Part shown: in pieces, positions 31,094 to 32,460 of the stretch
How positions within the stretch are numbered: position 1 is the first letter of the stretch
Layout: each line of letters begins with the position of its first letter
The notes under the pieces: generated by a model
What the model was told of the DNA's origin: nothing
Database searches by the model: none
The model's input: the letters and a program-made list of their open reading frames with translations, nothing else
DNA from: Rhizobium sp. AAP43
Lineage (GTDB): Bacteria; Pseudomonadota; Alphaproteobacteria; Rhizobiales; Rhizobiaceae
DNA: 32,460 bases
NCBI RefSeq assembly: GCF_001296045.1
Contig: NZ_LJHS01000062.1
Span: forward strand, 1-32,460
Direction of reading: 5' to 3'
Position numbers and translations under genes: made by a program

Positions 31094-32129
31094 GCGCTCT
31101 TGAGAGTCCGCGCAATTGCGGGCGGTCACCGGCCACGGTCGGCTGAATGTTCAACGCTTCCTCTTCCGGCCACCAGTCCCCCCCTGCCCAGTAGGCCCAG
31201 CCGACCCAGACGTCGCGCCCCCGCTCCATCACGGTCACCATATCTTCGAGTGCATCGACGCAGGCTTCATCCTTCGGTACGCCGAACTCGCCGAGGTAGC
31301 CTCGCTTGCCGTTTTCGCGCAGCCAGCGGGTGAACTGATCAATGGCCGCAACGGCATCCTTTGCACGGGAACAGCTGTCCTTGGTGCCGGAGAAATCCTC
31401 GTCGAAATACTGGTGAACTTCATAGGCCCAGAAATCGAGAGGATCGACGACGTCAAGCATGACCCTTCCATTCGCACCGCCATAATGTTCGCCCATCCAA
31501 CTATGCGCACCGGACCAGGCATTGCCCGGTACGAGGATTAGATTGCGTGCGCCGGTCTCCCGGATGGCCGCAATCGCCGCATTACTGGCTTCGAGCCATT
31601 GCGCAGTCGGCATATCGAAAGGCTCATTCATCAGACCGAAGACGATACCCTCCTGATTGCCAAACTCGTCAGCCAGTTTGCGCCAGAGGGTGGCGAAGGC
31701 CTCAAACGGAACATCAGAACCAATGACGCCACCGCGGTAGCGGGCATAATTGTGCGGATCGAGAACGACGGTCAGGCCCTCCCGTCGCAACGCAGCGACC
31801 GTGTCCTTAAGCCGCCCGAACTCCTCCGCGTCAAAATCTCGATCGAGAGATGTTTGCAGCCGGCTCCAGGCAAAGGGCAGGCGCACGGAATTGAAGCCCT
31901 TCGAGGCGAAATACGAGATCGTCTTTTCAGACGGGTAGATATAGGCAGTGCCATAGGCCCCACCCTCTTCGCCAAATTCGGCACCGGCGAGGTTGACGCC
32001 GCGAAGGCAAGCTCCCGTGGCCGCCGATACCTGTTGCGTCGCCATGGCGAAGAGAAGTGCGGCTATGCCGATCCGGCTCCTCCATCCAGCCGCAGACCCT
32101 GCGCCGCGTCGCCCCAACCCGTTCACCAT
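31044..32129 (-). CDS. Secreted GH5-family glycanase (endoglucanase-like)
   Basis: The 361-residue protein starts with a twin-arginine-poor, Sec-type signal peptide (basic start, hydrophobic IGIAALLFAMAT, cleavage near VSAA) and continues as a GH5 TIM barrel. GVNLAGAEFGEEGG and GFNSVRLPFAWSRLQ open the barrel; the acid/base Glu lies in FGLMNEPFDMP and the nucleophile Glu in GYLGEFGVPKDE; VHQYFDED supplies the conserved His. ATG 32129 follows GAGGGG; a TTG at 32141 would place that site inside the gene. It likely cuts a beta-linked polymer in the periplasm or outside, perhaps the polymer made by the neighbouring locus. It is convergent with the polymerase gene, overlapping by 50 bases. Confidence 0.9.
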   Translation of the reverse strand: MVNGLGRRGAGSAAGWRSRIGIAALLFAMATQQVSAATGACLRGVNLAGAEFGEEGGAYGTAYIYPSEKTISYFASKGFNSVRLPFAWSRLQTSLDRDFDAEEFGRLKDTVAALRREGLTVVLDPHNYARYRGGVIGSDVPFEAFATLWRKLADEFGNQEGIVFGLMNEPFDMPTAQWLEASNAAIAAIRETGARNLILVPGNAWSGAHSWMGEHYGGANGRVMLDVVDPLDFWAYEVHQYFDEDFSGTKDSCSRAKDAVAAIDQFTRWLRENGKRGYLGEFGVPKDEACVDALEDMVTVMERGRDVWVGWAYWAGGDWWPEEEALNIQPTVAGDRPQLRGLSRALKDFSAAAATCPALER

Positions 32130-32389
32130 GCTGCCCCTCAAATGCCGGTCACGCTATTCAAACTATTGCCCCCCGGACAAAGGTCAATGCATCGGAGCCC
32201 CGTAAACGGACAGGTGAGCAAGGCTTCGAGATCAGGTGCACGGCGAGGATGCGTCGGTGGACGGCGCAATAGGGACGGAATTTTGCGCCGCCTCGCATAA
32301 TCTCGCTGACACCAAAGGGGGCGGCTGATGGCTTTCGGACGTCCCTCAGATACGATAGAGACACGCGGCCAGTTCCGCCGAGGAGAAGT

Positions 32390-32460
32390 ATGTCGATGAC
32401 GAGCTATGTTTTGACCGTATCCTGCAAGTCCACCCGCGGCATTGTCGCGGCGATCTCCGG
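32390..32460 (+). CDS. purU: Formyltetrahydrofolate deformylase, amino-terminal end (cut by window edge)
   Basis: Only the first 23 codons are present. They read SYVLTVSCKSTRGIVAAISG, which matches the start of the ACT domain of PurU, the enzyme that releases formate from 10-formyl-tetrahydrofolate for purine synthesis and C1 balance. AGGAG (32381-32385) precedes ATG 32390; ATG 32396 is an alternative start. The 260-base stretch 32130-32389 before it holds no supported gene and no promoter I can place. Confidence 0.8.
   Translation, partial: MSMTSYVLTVSCKSTRGIVAAIS

Noticed and set aside
32158..32364. Minus-strand open frame of 68 codons upstream of the GH5 gene
   Set aside because: There is no ribosome binding site, no recognisable domain and unremarkable composition; it sits in the promoter region between the GH5 gene and purU.

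Overview
The window is chromosomal DNA from an alphaproteobacterium of the Rhizobiales, most likely Rhizobiaceae (Rhizobium/Agrobacterium-like). The evidence is the GC-rich third-position codon use, the rrn-type promoter at the left edge, the gene families present (DUF1839, carrier-protein amino acid ligase, CbiM-like transporter under a B12 riboswitch), and the ordinary housekeeping genes between accessory clusters. No insertion sequence, CRISPR array, tRNA gene or phage gene is visible.

Layout. (1) 1-1682: a strong promoter reading out of the window to the left (probably an rRNA operon), a small membrane protein gene on the minus strand, then a cobalamin riboswitch controlling a lone CbiM-like cobalt transporter with its own terminator. 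(2) 1767-9484: purC, a TetR regulator, a perfect 9-bp-arm inverted repeat, and a complete tripartite RND efflux operon (lipoprotein periplasmic adaptor, inner-membrane pump, outer-membrane lipoprotein) ending in a terminator shared with the convergent gene. (3) 9493-13235: a divergent GABA catabolic unit, gabT-gabD, facing a regulator that fuses MerR, XRE and cupin domains. (4) 13254-14534: an OxyR-like LysR protein that lacks both redox cysteines, with an OxyR-type tetranucleotide site before its own start, and a divergent YdcH/DUF465 small protein. (5) 14689-17498: elongation factor P and, divergently, its beta-lysylation enzymes EpmA and EpmB.

(6) 17658-32129 is the most interesting part. 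A tight five-gene operon encodes a small carrier protein, an acyl-CoA-dehydrogenase-like flavoprotein, a seryl-tRNA-synthetase-derived amino acid:[carrier protein] ligase, a DUF1839 protein and a GH2-type glycosidase. It runs convergently into a minus-strand operon (GT4 glycosyltransferase, GumK-like glucuronosyltransferase, tandem alpha/beta hydrolase with atypical nucleophiles). Divergent from that is a GumC/Wzz-type co-polymerase with a degenerate kinase domain followed by a polysaccharide polymerase, whose 3' end overlaps a secreted GH5 glycanase gene. The amino acid loading module beside a xanthan-like surface polysaccharide locus suggests, as inference, that a carrier-bound amino acid or its oxidised derivative decorates an exported glycan or an associated molecule. 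The window shows no flippase, no initiating transferase and no outer-membrane exporter, so the pathway must be completed elsewhere.

The window ends in the first codons of purU (formyltetrahydrofolate deformylase).
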